64,000 nucleotides of DNA, taken from the NCBI RefSeq assembly GCF_002944405.1, contig NZ_CP024307.1, positions 2,500,501-2,564,500 of the forward strand, in the 5' to 3' direction. Below, in pieces: positions 37,776 through 45,617 of this stretch; position 1 is the first letter of the stretch, and the number at the start of each line of letters is the position of its first letter. The notes under the pieces were generated by a model, which was not told the origin of the DNA, did no database searches, and saw only the letters and a list, made by a program, of their open reading frames with translations. Made by a program: the position numbers and the translations under genes. The DNA is from Sinorhizobium fredii. Lineage in GTDB: Bacteria; Pseudomonadota; Alphaproteobacteria; Rhizobiales; Rhizobiaceae.

Positions 37776-37800
37776 CGGAAGATTTCGACCGGAACGGCCT

Positions 37801-37905
37801 ACTGCATCTCTCCTTGAATCGACCTCGATTCAAGGACAAAGACATGCAGCAATTCTAAGTGCTACAACGACCTTTGCGCGTCTGATAAGACGCGCGGCGC
37901 TGTAG
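37801..37905 (-). repeat. Two-hairpin intergenic repeat, copy B (RIME-like)
   Basis: Read on the minus strand it follows copy A and C unit by unit: CTACAGCG stem with inner GCGCGTCT/AGACGCGC, then GCACTTAGAATTGCTGCAT, then CCTTGAATCG/CGATTCAAGG. The second stem differs from copy C by paired changes (TTGAA/TTCAA versus TTAAA/TTTAA), so base pairing is kept. Confidence 0.8.
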
Positions 37906-37948
37906 GCCAGTTCCGGCCGGCCTTGGGAGGCAATAGGGACCGCCCGCT

Positions 37949-38665
37949 TCAGGCCGCGCGAGGCAGGGCCGAGCGCAAGCGAGACATAAGGGCACGGCGT
38001 GGCGTTACCGGCAGCAGGCTTTGCACCTCGCTGGCGAGCGCGAACGCGTTTTCGCGCGCTTTGTCGAGATTGCTGACGCGGTTTGGGTCCATGGTCTCCA
38101 AGGTGCCGCCCAGTTCGAAGATCTCCCGATAGGCGGCGCGTTCGATAATCGGCGTGTCGAGGACAGAAACGCCGCGCGAGGCGAGCAGCGCCTTGATCGC
38201 CTGCAGCGCCCGCGTCGTCACCAGGGAATTGACGCGCGTCAGGACCACCGAGTGGTTGATGCAAACCCTGGCCTTCTGTTCGATCTGGCGAATGAGCTCC
38301 AGGATCTGGACTGCGCCGCGCGCGTCCATGGCACAGCCCTGCACCGGGATCAGCACCTGATCTGATAGCCCGAGTGCCAGCGCGACGATCGCGTCCCTGG
38401 CACCGGCGAGATCGACCACGATGTAATCGGCCTCGTCTTTCAGTTCGCGGATATGGCAGGGCAACGAGGCGGGCGTAATGTGCGAGATCACCTCGAGATT
38501 GGCGATGTGACCGGAGGCTTCCGACCAGCTGGTGATCCATCGCTGCGGATCCGCATCCAGGATCACCACGCGGTTGCCCTGCCGGGCCAGTTCCGTCGCC
38601 AGGATCAGGGCGGCCGTCGTCTTGCCGGCGCCGCCCTTTGCGTTGGCCAAAGTAATGACCGCCAT
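37949..38665 (-). CDS. Orphan ParA/MinD-family ATPase (VirC1-like)
   Basis: The 238-residue protein opens with ITLANAKGGAGKTTAALILATELA, the deviant Walker A box (10-17) of ParA ATPases. VVILDADPQRWITSW and DYIVVDLAGARD follow. No parB or repB gene is adjacent and no plasmid replication gene is seen, so it is not a plasmid partition locus. VirC1-like ParA proteins in rhizobia help position other complexes at the pole or DNA. A hyphenated palindrome upstream could be its operator. Confidence 0.85.
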   Translation of the reverse strand: MAVITLANAKGGAGKTTAALILATELARQGNRVVILDADPQRWITSWSEASGHIANLEVISHITPASLPCHIRELKDEADYIVVDLAGARDAIVALALGLSDQVLIPVQGCAMDARGAVQILELIRQIEQKARVCINHSVVLTRVNSLVTTRALQAIKALLASRGVSVLDTPIIERAAYREIFELGGTLETMDPNRVSNLDKARENAFALASEVQSLLPVTPRRALMSRLRSALPRAA

Positions 38666-38712
38666 CTTGTCACCTCATTCTCTCAGTGCCCCCGTCGCCT
38701 GGGCTCGGGTGC

Positions 38713-38732
38713 AGGTTCGGTTAACAGAACCT
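38713..38732. promoter_or_regulatory. Hyphenated palindrome upstream of the ParA-like gene
   Basis: AGGTTC-GGTTAACA-GAACCT has perfect 6-bp arms around a GGTTAAC centre, 48 bp from the start codon. ParA-like and other regulators often bind such sites, but the binder is not known. Confidence 0.4.
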
Positions 38733-38811
38733 TTCAGAAGATGGTTAACAAAATGGAAACTTTGGCTGGCAAAGATTAACCGGCGCAGCCGACGGCTTGC
38801 GGCTTCCCAAC

Positions 38812-38847
38812 AAAAAAGCCCGGGAAATCAACGCTTCCCTGGGCCTT
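38812..38847 (-). terminator. Rho-independent terminator of the Fe-alcohol dehydrogenase operon
   Basis: On the minus strand GCCCAGGGAA pairs with TTCCCGGGC across an 8-nt loop (one wobble) and is followed by TTTTTT. It lies 20 bp beyond the stop codon of the dehydrogenase gene. Confidence 0.85.
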
Positions 38848-38867
38848 GGAAAAATTAACGCGATGGC

Positions 38868-40013
38868 TCAGATGCACTCGGCAAAGAGCTTCTTCGCGGC
38901 GTCGAGCGTCAGTTTCACCGGATTGCCGCTGGCGGTCGGGTCTACGATCGCCATTTCCGCCATCTCGCCTATTCGGTCAGTGCCGACGCCGAGCGCGGAG
39001 AGCTTGTCCGGCACGCCGAGTTCCTCGCGCAGTTGCAGCACATAGTCATAGAAGCCGTCAAACCCGCCGGCGATGCCGAGATAGGCCGCGGCCCGCGCGA
39101 TCTTCTCCTCGATTGCCGGCCGATTGAAGCGCAGCACCGGCGGCATCACCACCGCATTGGTCATCCCATGATGGGTGTTGTAGATGGCGCCGACCGGGTG
39201 CGAGAGCGAGTGGATCGCACCAAGCCCCTTCTGGAAGGCGACTGCGCCCATTGCCGCCGCGCTCATCATGTTGGCGCGCGCCTCGATATCCGTGCCGTCC
39301 TTGTAGGCGCGCGGCAGGTATTCCTTGACGAGCCGCATGCCTTCGAGCGCGATGCCGGCAGACATCGGATGATAGAAGGGCGAAGAATAGGCCTCCAGGC
39401 AATGGACAAAGGCGTCCATGCCGGTGCCTGCCGTGATCACCTTCGGCATGCCGACCGTCAGTTCCGGGTCGCAGATCGTCACGGCCGGCAGGAACTTCGG
39501 GTGGAAGATCACCTTCTTCACATGGCTCGCCGAATTGGTGATGACGCTGGCGCGCCCGACTTCCGAGCCGGTTCCCGCCGTTGTAGGCACGGCGATGATC
39601 GGCGCAATGCCTTCGACGCTGGCGCGCGTCCACCAGTCGCCGACGTCCTCGAAGTCCCAGACCGGCCGCGTCTGACCGACCATGAAGGCGACGCATTTGC
39701 CGAGGTCGAGGCCCGAGCCGCCGCCGAAGGCAACGACACCGTCATGGCCGCCATCCTTGAAGGCCCTGATCCCCGCCTCGAGATTGATGTCGTTCGGATT
39801 CGGGTCGACATCGGCGAAGATGGCACGCCCGAGACCGCCGGCTTCCAGGATATCCAGCGCACCCTGCGTGATCGCCATCGGCGCCAGACCGCGGTCGGTG
39901 ATCAGCAGCGGCCTCTTCATGCCGACGGCCTTGCAATGGTCGGCAAGCTCCTTGATCCGGCCGGCGCCGAACTTGACGGCGGTCGGATAGCTCCAGTTGG
40001 CGGTGATCGTCAT
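38868..40013 (-). CDS. Iron-containing alcohol dehydrogenase
   Basis: The 381-residue group III alcohol dehydrogenase has the NAD-binding GGGSGLDLGK (97-106) and metal ligands D200 and H204 in GMDAFVHCLEAY. Histidines follow in AIHSLSHPVG (H268, H272) and THHG (H281, H282). It would oxidise an alcohol or reduce an aldehyde with NAD(H). Its ATG overlaps the stop of the aldehyde dehydrogenase gene (ATGA), so the pair can take an alcohol to a carboxylate. This suggests an alcohol or amino-alcohol substrate of the local pathway. Confidence 0.92.
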   Translation of the reverse strand: MTITANWSYPTAVKFGAGRIKELADHCKAVGMKRPLLITDRGLAPMAITQGALDILEAGGLGRAIFADVDPNPNDINLEAGIRAFKDGGHDGVVAFGGGSGLDLGKCVAFMVGQTRPVWDFEDVGDWWTRASVEGIAPIIAVPTTAGTGSEVGRASVITNSASHVKKVIFHPKFLPAVTICDPELTVGMPKVITAGTGMDAFVHCLEAYSSPFYHPMSAGIALEGMRLVKEYLPRAYKDGTDIEARANMMSAAAMGAVAFQKGLGAIHSLSHPVGAIYNTHHGMTNAVVMPPVLRFNRPAIEEKIARAAAYLGIAGGFDGFYDYVLQLREELGVPDKLSALGVGTDRIGEMAEMAIVDPTASGNPVKLTLDAAKKLFAECI

Positions 40014-41395
40014 GCTGTGACTTTCTTCAGATGGAAGGATTTCGGACGGGTGAGATTGTGGAAGCCGAGGACCGAAAGCGAGCCGCCGCGGCCCGTCTCC
40101 TTGACCCCGGTCCAGCAGAGTGCCGGATCGAGATAGTCGGCGCGGTTCATGAAGACCGTGCCGGTTTCGAGCTCCCGGCCGATGCGGGCGGCGCGCTCGG
40201 CGTCCCTGGTCCAGAGCGAGACGGTGAGACCATACTGACTGTCGTTCATCAGTTCGATCGCCTCGGCATCGTTCTTCACCTTCATGATGCCGACGGCTGG
40301 ACCGAAGGTCTCCTCGCGCATGAACTCCATCGAGTGATCGACATCGACGAGTATCTGCGGCGCGAGATAGGCGCCGCCGTCGTCCTCAGGAAAAAGCTTC
40401 GGATCGATCAGCGCCTTGGCGCCCTTCGACACGGCGTCGGCGATCTGGTTGCGAACGGTCGCGGCAAAGCGCTTGTTGGCCATGGGTCCGAGCGTCGTTT
40501 CCGGATCGAGCGGGTTGCCGAGCTTGTAGTTGGAGACCCAGGCAACCGACTTCTCGACGAAGGCAATGTAGAGCGACTCATGCACGTAGATGCGCTCGAT
40601 TCCGCAGCAGCACTGGCCGGAATTGTAGGTGGCGCCGTCCATCAGCGTATCGACAGCCGCATCGAGATCGGCGTCCTTCATCACGTAGCCGGGATCCTTG
40701 CCGCCAAGCTCCAGGCCGAGCCCGGTGAAGGTGCCGGCCGCCGCGCGCTCGATCGAGCGCCCGCCTTCGACCGAGCCGGTGAAGTTGATGAAATCGAAGC
40801 TTTTCGCGGCAATCAGCGCCGCGGTCGTGTCGTGGTCGAGGAAAAGGTTCTGGAAGACATCCGCCGGCACGCCCGCCTCGACGAAGGCGCGCACCATGCG
40901 CTCGCCGACGAGGATCGTCTGGCTGGCATGCTTGAGGATCACCGTGTTGCCGGCCATCAGCGCCGGCGCCACCGTATTGATCGCCGTCATGTAGGGATAG
41001 TTCCAGGGCGCGATGACGAAGACGACGCCATGCGGCTCGCGCTCGATGCGCCGCTCGAAGCGGTCGCTCTCCTCGACGACAAGCGGCCTCAGCGCATCTG
41101 CGGCGATGGAGGCCACGTAATTCGAGCGCTCGTTGAAACCCTTGAACTCGCCGCCGTAGCGGACCGGCCGGCCCATCTGCCAGGCAAGTTCGGGCACCAC
41201 GTCGTCGACCATCTCGTTGAGTCGGGCCACACCGGCGAGCACCAATTTGACGCGCTCGTCGAGCGGCCGCTTCGCCCAGCTCTTCTGCGCGAGCCGGGCC
41301 TGCGCCACCGCCTGTCTGGCGAGCTCCAGCGGCAGTGCGGGCCGCTCGGCAAAGACCTCGCCATTCACCGGCGAAATGCATCTGATCACGGTCAT
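40010..41395 (-). CDS. Aldehyde dehydrogenase (NAD(P)+)
   Basis: The 461-residue enzyme has the ALDH core: PWNYPYMTAINTVAPALMAGN near 130-150, NFTGSVEGG, the general base E229 in LELGGKDP, and the nucleophile in GQCCCG. Here three cysteines (262-264) stand in a row, and C263 or C262 is the likely catalytic residue. A GGAAG ribosome site precedes ATG 41395. The frame is open further into the repeat upstream, but those codons are not likely used. It probably oxidises the aldehyde made by the alcohol dehydrogenase or by the flavin oxidase. Confidence 0.92.
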   Translation of the reverse strand: MTVIRCISPVNGEVFAERPALPLELARQAVAQARLAQKSWAKRPLDERVKLVLAGVARLNEMVDDVVPELAWQMGRPVRYGGEFKGFNERSNYVASIAADALRPLVVEESDRFERRIEREPHGVVFVIAPWNYPYMTAINTVAPALMAGNTVILKHASQTILVGERMVRAFVEAGVPADVFQNLFLDHDTTAALIAAKSFDFINFTGSVEGGRSIERAAAGTFTGLGLELGGKDPGYVMKDADLDAAVDTLMDGATYNSGQCCCGIERIYVHESLYIAFVEKSVAWVSNYKLGNPLDPETTLGPMANKRFAATVRNQIADAVSKGAKALIDPKLFPEDDGGAYLAPQILVDVDHSMEFMREETFGPAVGIMKVKNDAEAIELMNDSQYGLTVSLWTRDAERAARIGRELETGTVFMNRADYLDPALCWTGVKETGRGGSLSVLGFHNLTRPKSFHLKKVTA

Positions 41396-41429
41396 GATCG
41401 TCTTCCTGTTTCTGCTTTCAAAATAATGA

Positions 41430-41583
41430 CCCCTCCCCAACCCCTCCCCACAAGGGGGAGGGACTACACTGCCGCACCCTCGCCTCGCTGGCCTGAAGCG
41501 TCGCAACTCGCGAAAACGCCGGGGTGGGCAACACGGTGCCGCCGCGAAGCCCCTCCCCCTTGTGGGGAGGGGTTGGGGAGGGG
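41430..41583. repeat. MITE-like element with perfect 33-bp terminal inverted repeats
   Basis: The 33-nt ends (41430-41462 and 41551-41583) are exact reverse complements built on CCCCTCCCC/GGGGAGGGG blocks with an internal CACAAG. They enclose 88 bp without a gene. Elements at 60056 and 63206 have the same plan. It lies between the ligase and aldehyde dehydrogenase genes and may affect their cotranscription. Confidence 0.85.
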
Positions 41584-41608
41584 TAGACCCTCGTACGGAG
41601 GGGATTCC

Positions 41609-42973
41609 CTACGCCCTCTCGAATCCGCGCGCGACCTCCCAATCCGTCACCCGCCGGTCATATTCCTCCTGCTCCCACCGCGCCGCACGGGCATAGTGGT
41701 CGATGACCTCTTCGCCGAACGCTTCCCGCAGCATTTTCGAACCCGTCAGCGCTTCGGTTGCCGCCCTGAGCGTATGCGGAATTTCGCGCACCTCCTTGCC
41801 CTGATAGGCATCGCCGACGAAGGGCGCCTCCAGTTGCATCTTGTTCTCGATGCCGGATATGCCGGCCGCGACCAAGGCGGCGAAGGCGAGATAGGGGTTG
41901 AGGTCGGAGCCGCCGACGCGGCATTCGATGCGGATCGCCTTGGTATCTTCGCCGCACAGGCGATAGCCGGCGGTGCGGTTGTCCTTGCTCCAGATCGCCT
42001 TTGTGGGCGCGAAGGTGCCGGCCATGAAGCGCTTGTAGGAATTGATGTAGGGCGCCAGGAAATAAGTGATCTCGCTCGCATGGGCGAGCAATCCGGCCAC
42101 GTACTGCCGCATCAGCTCGGACATGCCGTATTGCCCCTCCTTATCGTAGAACAGCGGCGTCTTGCCGTCGACGCTCCACAGAGACTGGTGGACATGCGAC
42201 GACGAGCCGGCGGCGGAATAGTTCCACTTGGCGAGGAAGGTGATCGCCTTGCCCCGAGACCAGGCAATTTCTTTGCAGCCATTCTTGATGATGGCGTGCC
42301 GGTCGGCCATGGTCAGCGCATCGGCATAGCGCACGTTGATTTCCTCCTGGCCGGCGGATGCTTCGCCCTTGGAATTCTCGACCGGAATGTCCGCACCCTG
42401 AAGGCCGTTGCGGATCGCCCGCATCACATCCTCTTCCTTGGTCGTCTGGAAGATGTGGTAGTCCTCGTTGTAGCCGCTGGCGAGATGCAGGTCGCGGTAT
42501 CCGGAAAGCCGCGCATCCTCGTAGGACTGATCGAACAGGAAGAATTCGAGCTCGCTCGCCATGAAGGCCTTGAGGCCCATGGCCTCGAGTCGTGCGATCT
42601 GCCTCTTGAGGATGGCACGCGGCGAATGCGGCACTTCCTCATGCGTATGATGATCGAGCACGTCGCAGAGAACCAGCGCCGTGCCTTCCAGCCAGGGGAT
42701 GCGCCGAAGCGTCGCAAGATCCGGCTTCATCGTGTAGTCGCCGTAGCCCTTCTCCCAGCTCGTCGCCTTGTAGCCGGGCACGGTTTCCATTTCGATGTCG
42801 GTCGCCAGCAGGTAGTTGCAGCTATGCGTTTCCTTCCAAGCACTATCGACGAAATATTGGGCGTGAAAACGCTTGCCCATTAGGCGGCCTTGCATGTCCA
42901 CCTGGCAGGCGAGCACCGTGTCGATACGCCCGTTGGCGACATCCTCTTTCAGTTCCTCGAACGAGTAGCTCAT
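41609..42973 (-). CDS. Glutamine-synthetase-like gamma-glutamyl-amide ligase (PuuA/GlnT family)
   Basis: The 454-residue protein is a GS-fold ligase with the ATP region (KWNYSAAGSSSHVHQSL), ECRVGGSDLNPYLAFAALVAAG, and YKRFMAGTFAPTKAIWSKDNRTAGYRL. This corresponds to GS type III-like PuuA or GlnA3 proteins rather than biosynthetic GlnA, whose NRSA and adenylylation site are missing. It would join glutamate to an amine using ATP. With a permease upstream and aldehyde and alcohol dehydrogenases downstream, an amino-alcohol or diamine substrate is likely. The start is set at MSYSFEEL, with a weak ribosome site. Confidence 0.9.
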   Translation of the reverse strand: MSYSFEELKEDVANGRIDTVLACQVDMQGRLMGKRFHAQYFVDSAWKETHSCNYLLATDIEMETVPGYKATSWEKGYGDYTMKPDLATLRRIPWLEGTALVLCDVLDHHTHEEVPHSPRAILKRQIARLEAMGLKAFMASELEFFLFDQSYEDARLSGYRDLHLASGYNEDYHIFQTTKEEDVMRAIRNGLQGADIPVENSKGEASAGQEEINVRYADALTMADRHAIIKNGCKEIAWSRGKAITFLAKWNYSAAGSSSHVHQSLWSVDGKTPLFYDKEGQYGMSELMRQYVAGLLAHASEITYFLAPYINSYKRFMAGTFAPTKAIWSKDNRTAGYRLCGEDTKAIRIECRVGGSDLNPYLAFAALVAAGISGIENKMQLEAPFVGDAYQGKEVREIPHTLRAATEALTGSKMLREAFGEEVIDHYARAARWEQEEYDRRVTDWEVARGFERA

Positions 42974-43026
42974 GAAAGTACAATCCCATGTTTCGGCGCG
43001 GCCGTTCCCATAGCCGCTAATACGAA

Positions 43027-43052
43027 GCGGAGATCGCAAGCGCGATCTCCGC
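43027..43052. terminator. Hairpin between the permease and ligase genes
   Basis: A perfect 11-bp stem (GCGGAGATCGC/GCGATCTCCGC) with a 4-nt loop lies in the 94-bp gap. Only a short T-tract follows on the minus strand. It may be a partial terminator or an mRNA-stabilising hairpin. Confidence 0.55.
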
Positions 43053-43067
43053 CCTCTTTCCATCTTC

Positions 43068-44615
43068 TCAGACTTCGCCGACGGCCTTCTCGGCGGCAGC
43101 GATCTCCGCCTGGCGGCGCTCGACCTCGTCACCGATCGGCGGCCCGCGGAAGCGGCGGCTCTCGAAACCGAACCAGATGATGCCGGTGACGACGAGGAAG
43201 CCGACGGTGATGTAGAGCGCCCAGTCGTTTGGCGGCTGAATGCCGAGCACGAAGATCAGGACCATGGCTATGATCGACAGGATGGCGAACAGCTTGAACA
43301 TCCCTTCGCCGAGGTTCCACGGCCCCATCTTGTCCCACTTCGACGTTCCCCAGGCGAACAGGCCGAGCGTGATCGGGATTGCGAAGGAGAAGAACAGGAA
43401 GATGACCGTGCAGGAGACGACGATCGTATAGACCGGCGTTTCGCCGATCGAGACGAGCGACGAACCCCAGACGAACAGCACCGAAAGGATCGAGCCCGTC
43501 CAGATCGCTGCAACCGGCGAGCGATAGGTGGGGCTTACCTTCGAGAGTGCCTTTGAGGCAGGTAGACCGCCATCACGCGAGAAGGCGAAGATCATGCGCG
43601 AAACCGAGGTCACCGTCGCCAGGCCGCACAGCCACTGGCTGACGAAGATGGCAAGGTAGAGAATGTCCTTGATGAGCGGATGGACCTGCGCGTCCATTGC
43701 CCAGAAGAACACGTTCCAGCCCTGCTTGGCGGCTTCGTCCATGTTCGGGATCATCAGCACGAAGGCGCATAGCATGATATAGCCGAAGAGCGCCGACCAA
43801 AGCACGGAGGAGACCATGCCGCGCGGCACCGATTCCGCCGCCTTGACGGTCTCCTCCGACGTATGCGCCGAAGCGTCATAGCCGGTGATCGTGTAGATCG
43901 GCAGCAGCAGGCCGAGCAGGAACACCCAGGTTCCGGAGGTCTCAGGCCAGACATTGCCGCCCGCCTCGCCGGAATAATTCGAGAAGGTGAACAGCCTGCC
44001 GATCTCATAGCTGTCGGCCGCCGCGAGGCAGACGATCGCCAGCAGGATCGCGGTGGCGAAGATCAGATAGCCGGAAAAGTCGGTGAGCTTCGCGGTTAGG
44101 CCGATTCCCATGTGGTTCACCAGCGCCTGCCCGCCGGTGATGATCGCCAGGAACACGATGCGGGTCGTCGTCGTATCTTCCAGGCCGAAATAGGGTGTCC
44201 CGAATGAGCCCATGAAGAAGTAATAGGTGCCGACGTTGATGGCCCCGAGAACGGTCACCAGGCCGAGGAGGTTGAACCAGGCCGTGAGCCAGCCGGTGAA
44301 GCGGTTCCCGAGGATCGATCCCCAATGATAGAGGCCGCCGGCGGTTGGATAGGCCGAGCTGATCTGCGCCATAGCCACGGCAAAGACCAGCGAGATGAAG
44401 CATCCGAGCGGCCAGCCGATGCCGATCGCCGCTCCGCCCGCACCTGCGGTCGCCTGCGCCAGCGAATTGATGCCCCCCGACAGAATGCAGATGATCGAGA
44501 AGGATACGGCGAAATTCGAGAACTGGCTCATTCGCCGCTCGAGTTCCTGGGCATAGCCCATCGAATGCAGGATGTGCATATCCTGCTTCTTATCGGTTTC
44601 GGTATAGTCTGACAT
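43068..44615 (-). CDS. APC-superfamily amino-acid/polyamine permease
   Basis: The 515-residue protein has about twelve hydrophobic segments. It starts with FAVSFSIICILSGGINSL, an APC-family first helix, and contains GYDASAHTSEETVKAAESVPRG, the conserved loop of basic-amino-acid and GABA-type permeases. A GGGGAAAG site precedes ATG 44615. It lies upstream of the ligase gene on the same strand and should bring in the pathway's substrate. The charged tail (VERRQAEIAAAEKAVGEV) is cytoplasmic. Confidence 0.92.
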   Translation of the reverse strand: MSDYTETDKKQDMHILHSMGYAQELERRMSQFSNFAVSFSIICILSGGINSLAQATAGAGGAAIGIGWPLGCFISLVFAVAMAQISSAYPTAGGLYHWGSILGNRFTGWLTAWFNLLGLVTVLGAINVGTYYFFMGSFGTPYFGLEDTTTTRIVFLAIITGGQALVNHMGIGLTAKLTDFSGYLIFATAILLAIVCLAAADSYEIGRLFTFSNYSGEAGGNVWPETSGTWVFLLGLLLPIYTITGYDASAHTSEETVKAAESVPRGMVSSVLWSALFGYIMLCAFVLMIPNMDEAAKQGWNVFFWAMDAQVHPLIKDILYLAIFVSQWLCGLATVTSVSRMIFAFSRDGGLPASKALSKVSPTYRSPVAAIWTGSILSVLFVWGSSLVSIGETPVYTIVVSCTVIFLFFSFAIPITLGLFAWGTSKWDKMGPWNLGEGMFKLFAILSIIAMVLIFVLGIQPPNDWALYITVGFLVVTGIIWFGFESRRFRGPPIGDEVERRQAEIAAAEKAVGEV

Positions 44616-44670
44616 CTCTTTCCCCTGTTTCTCCTGACCCGGCGCGCCATTGCGAAAGGTCACGTCACCA

Positions 44671-44692
44671 CCTGTTCCGGCACCGGAACAGG
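44671..44692. promoter_or_regulatory. 22-bp near-perfect palindrome upstream of the permease gene
   Basis: CCTGTTCCGG-CA-CCGGAACAGG has perfect 10-bp arms, 56 bp upstream of the permease start. As DNA it suits a dimeric regulator; as RNA it is a tight hairpin after the amidohydrolase gene. A smaller stem (GCGGCTTTGCCGC) follows at about 44696. Confidence 0.5.
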
Positions 44693-44721
44693 ACCGCGGC
44701 TTTGCCGCTCCCCTGGGTCTT

Positions 44722-45495
44722 TTATTGTTTCGGAAGGGCGGCTACGCTTTTTGCGAGCAGCCCTTCCAGATAGTCGGCCATGACCCTCTGGCCGGCTTCG
44801 GTGCGAATGAGATCGTTCCTGATCTCGATCATCACGTTCGGCAGCCCGTAACGGACGCCGTATTCTATCAAGCTATGGGTTACGCCGTCAGTCGGCCCGT
44901 AGGGCTCGTTGCGACGGATGTCGTATGCAACCTCCCCGCTCGTCGCGACCGCCAGCATGCGGTCGGCGAGCCGGCCGTCGGCATCGTGCAGGATGCCGAT
45001 CTCGACGCTGCGGCGTTTGCCGAAATAGACCGGCGTAAAGCTGTGCATGGTGACGAGTATCGGAAGCCGCCCCGCCGCCTTGCGACCGGCGATGAACGCG
45101 GACACCGCGTCGCGGAACGGCTGATAGATCTCGTCGACGCGCGCCTGGCGCTCCGACGCCGACATCACCCGGTTTCCCGGAACCTCGTAGACCTCGCTGA
45201 CGACCGGCGTTGCGGCGTCGGACTCCGGCGGTCTGTTGCAGTCATAGACGAGGCGTGAAAAACGCTGATAGATGAGCGTTCCATCCACCTTCCCCGCAAG
45301 GAGCTTGGAAACCGCCAGCGCTCCCGGATCCCAGGCGATGTGGCTGGCGAGCGCTTCCTCGGAAAGGCCGAGCGTTCCGAGGCGCTCGGGCAGACGGCTC
45401 GACGCGTGTTCGCAGACGAAGAGAAAATCTCCCTTCGCATCGGCACTCTCGATGGCGACCGGACCGCCCTCTGCCTGGGTCAAAAGCCCCGTCAA
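44722..45495 (-). CDS. N-formylglutamate amidohydrolase family protein
   Basis: The 257-residue product carries VCEHASSRLPERLG and IAWDPGALAVSKLLA at the start, VYDCNRPP, TMHSFTPVY in the middle, and VMIEIRNDLIRTEAGQ near the end, all marks of the HutG-type amidohydrolase fold. Family members cleave N-formylglutamate in histidine breakdown, but no hut gene is here. In a cluster with a glutamate ligase it could remove glutamate from a gamma-glutamyl or acyl intermediate. That is an inference from context only. The RpiR gene is divergent to it. Confidence 0.87.
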   Translation of the reverse strand: MTGLLTQAEGGPVAIESADAKGDFLFVCEHASSRLPERLGTLGLSEEALASHIAWDPGALAVSKLLAGKVDGTLIYQRFSRLVYDCNRPPESDAATPVVSEVYEVPGNRVMSASERQARVDEIYQPFRDAVSAFIAGRKAAGRLPILVTMHSFTPVYFGKRRSVEIGILHDADGRLADRMLAVATSGEVAYDIRRNEPYGPTDGVTHSLIEYGVRYGLPNVMIEIRNDLIRTEAGQRVMADYLEGLLAKSVAALPKQ

Positions 45496-45570
45496 AACCG
45501 GCTCCCCTTTGCCTCGTCAGACGATGTTGCTGAAAAGAATTCTTCACGAATCGACGGGTGTCAATCAAAA

Positions 45571-45586
45571 TTTGAAACGATCTTTT
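45571..45586. promoter_or_regulatory. Inverted repeat in the divergent RpiR promoter
   Basis: TGAAA-N6-TTTCA is a perfect dyad between the amidohydrolase gene and the RpiR gene, 32 bp from the latter. RpiR proteins bind similar dyads. It may control both directions. Confidence 0.45.
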
Positions 45587-45617
45587 CAGTTTCCCATTGA
45601 CTTCGGTTACGGCCGCG

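Noticed and set aside
37949..38665. Plasmid partition or replication locus (ParA present)
   Set aside because: There is no parB, repB, repC or origin-like repeat beside it, and chromosomal housekeeping genes surround it.
40031..42883. A 950-codon open frame on the plus strand
   Set aside because: It is antisense to the aldehyde dehydrogenase and glutamine-synthetase-like genes and crosses a repeat. Its sequence is low in hydrophobic patterns and rich in Arg, Asp, Gly and His, as expected from the reverse frame of GC-rich genes.
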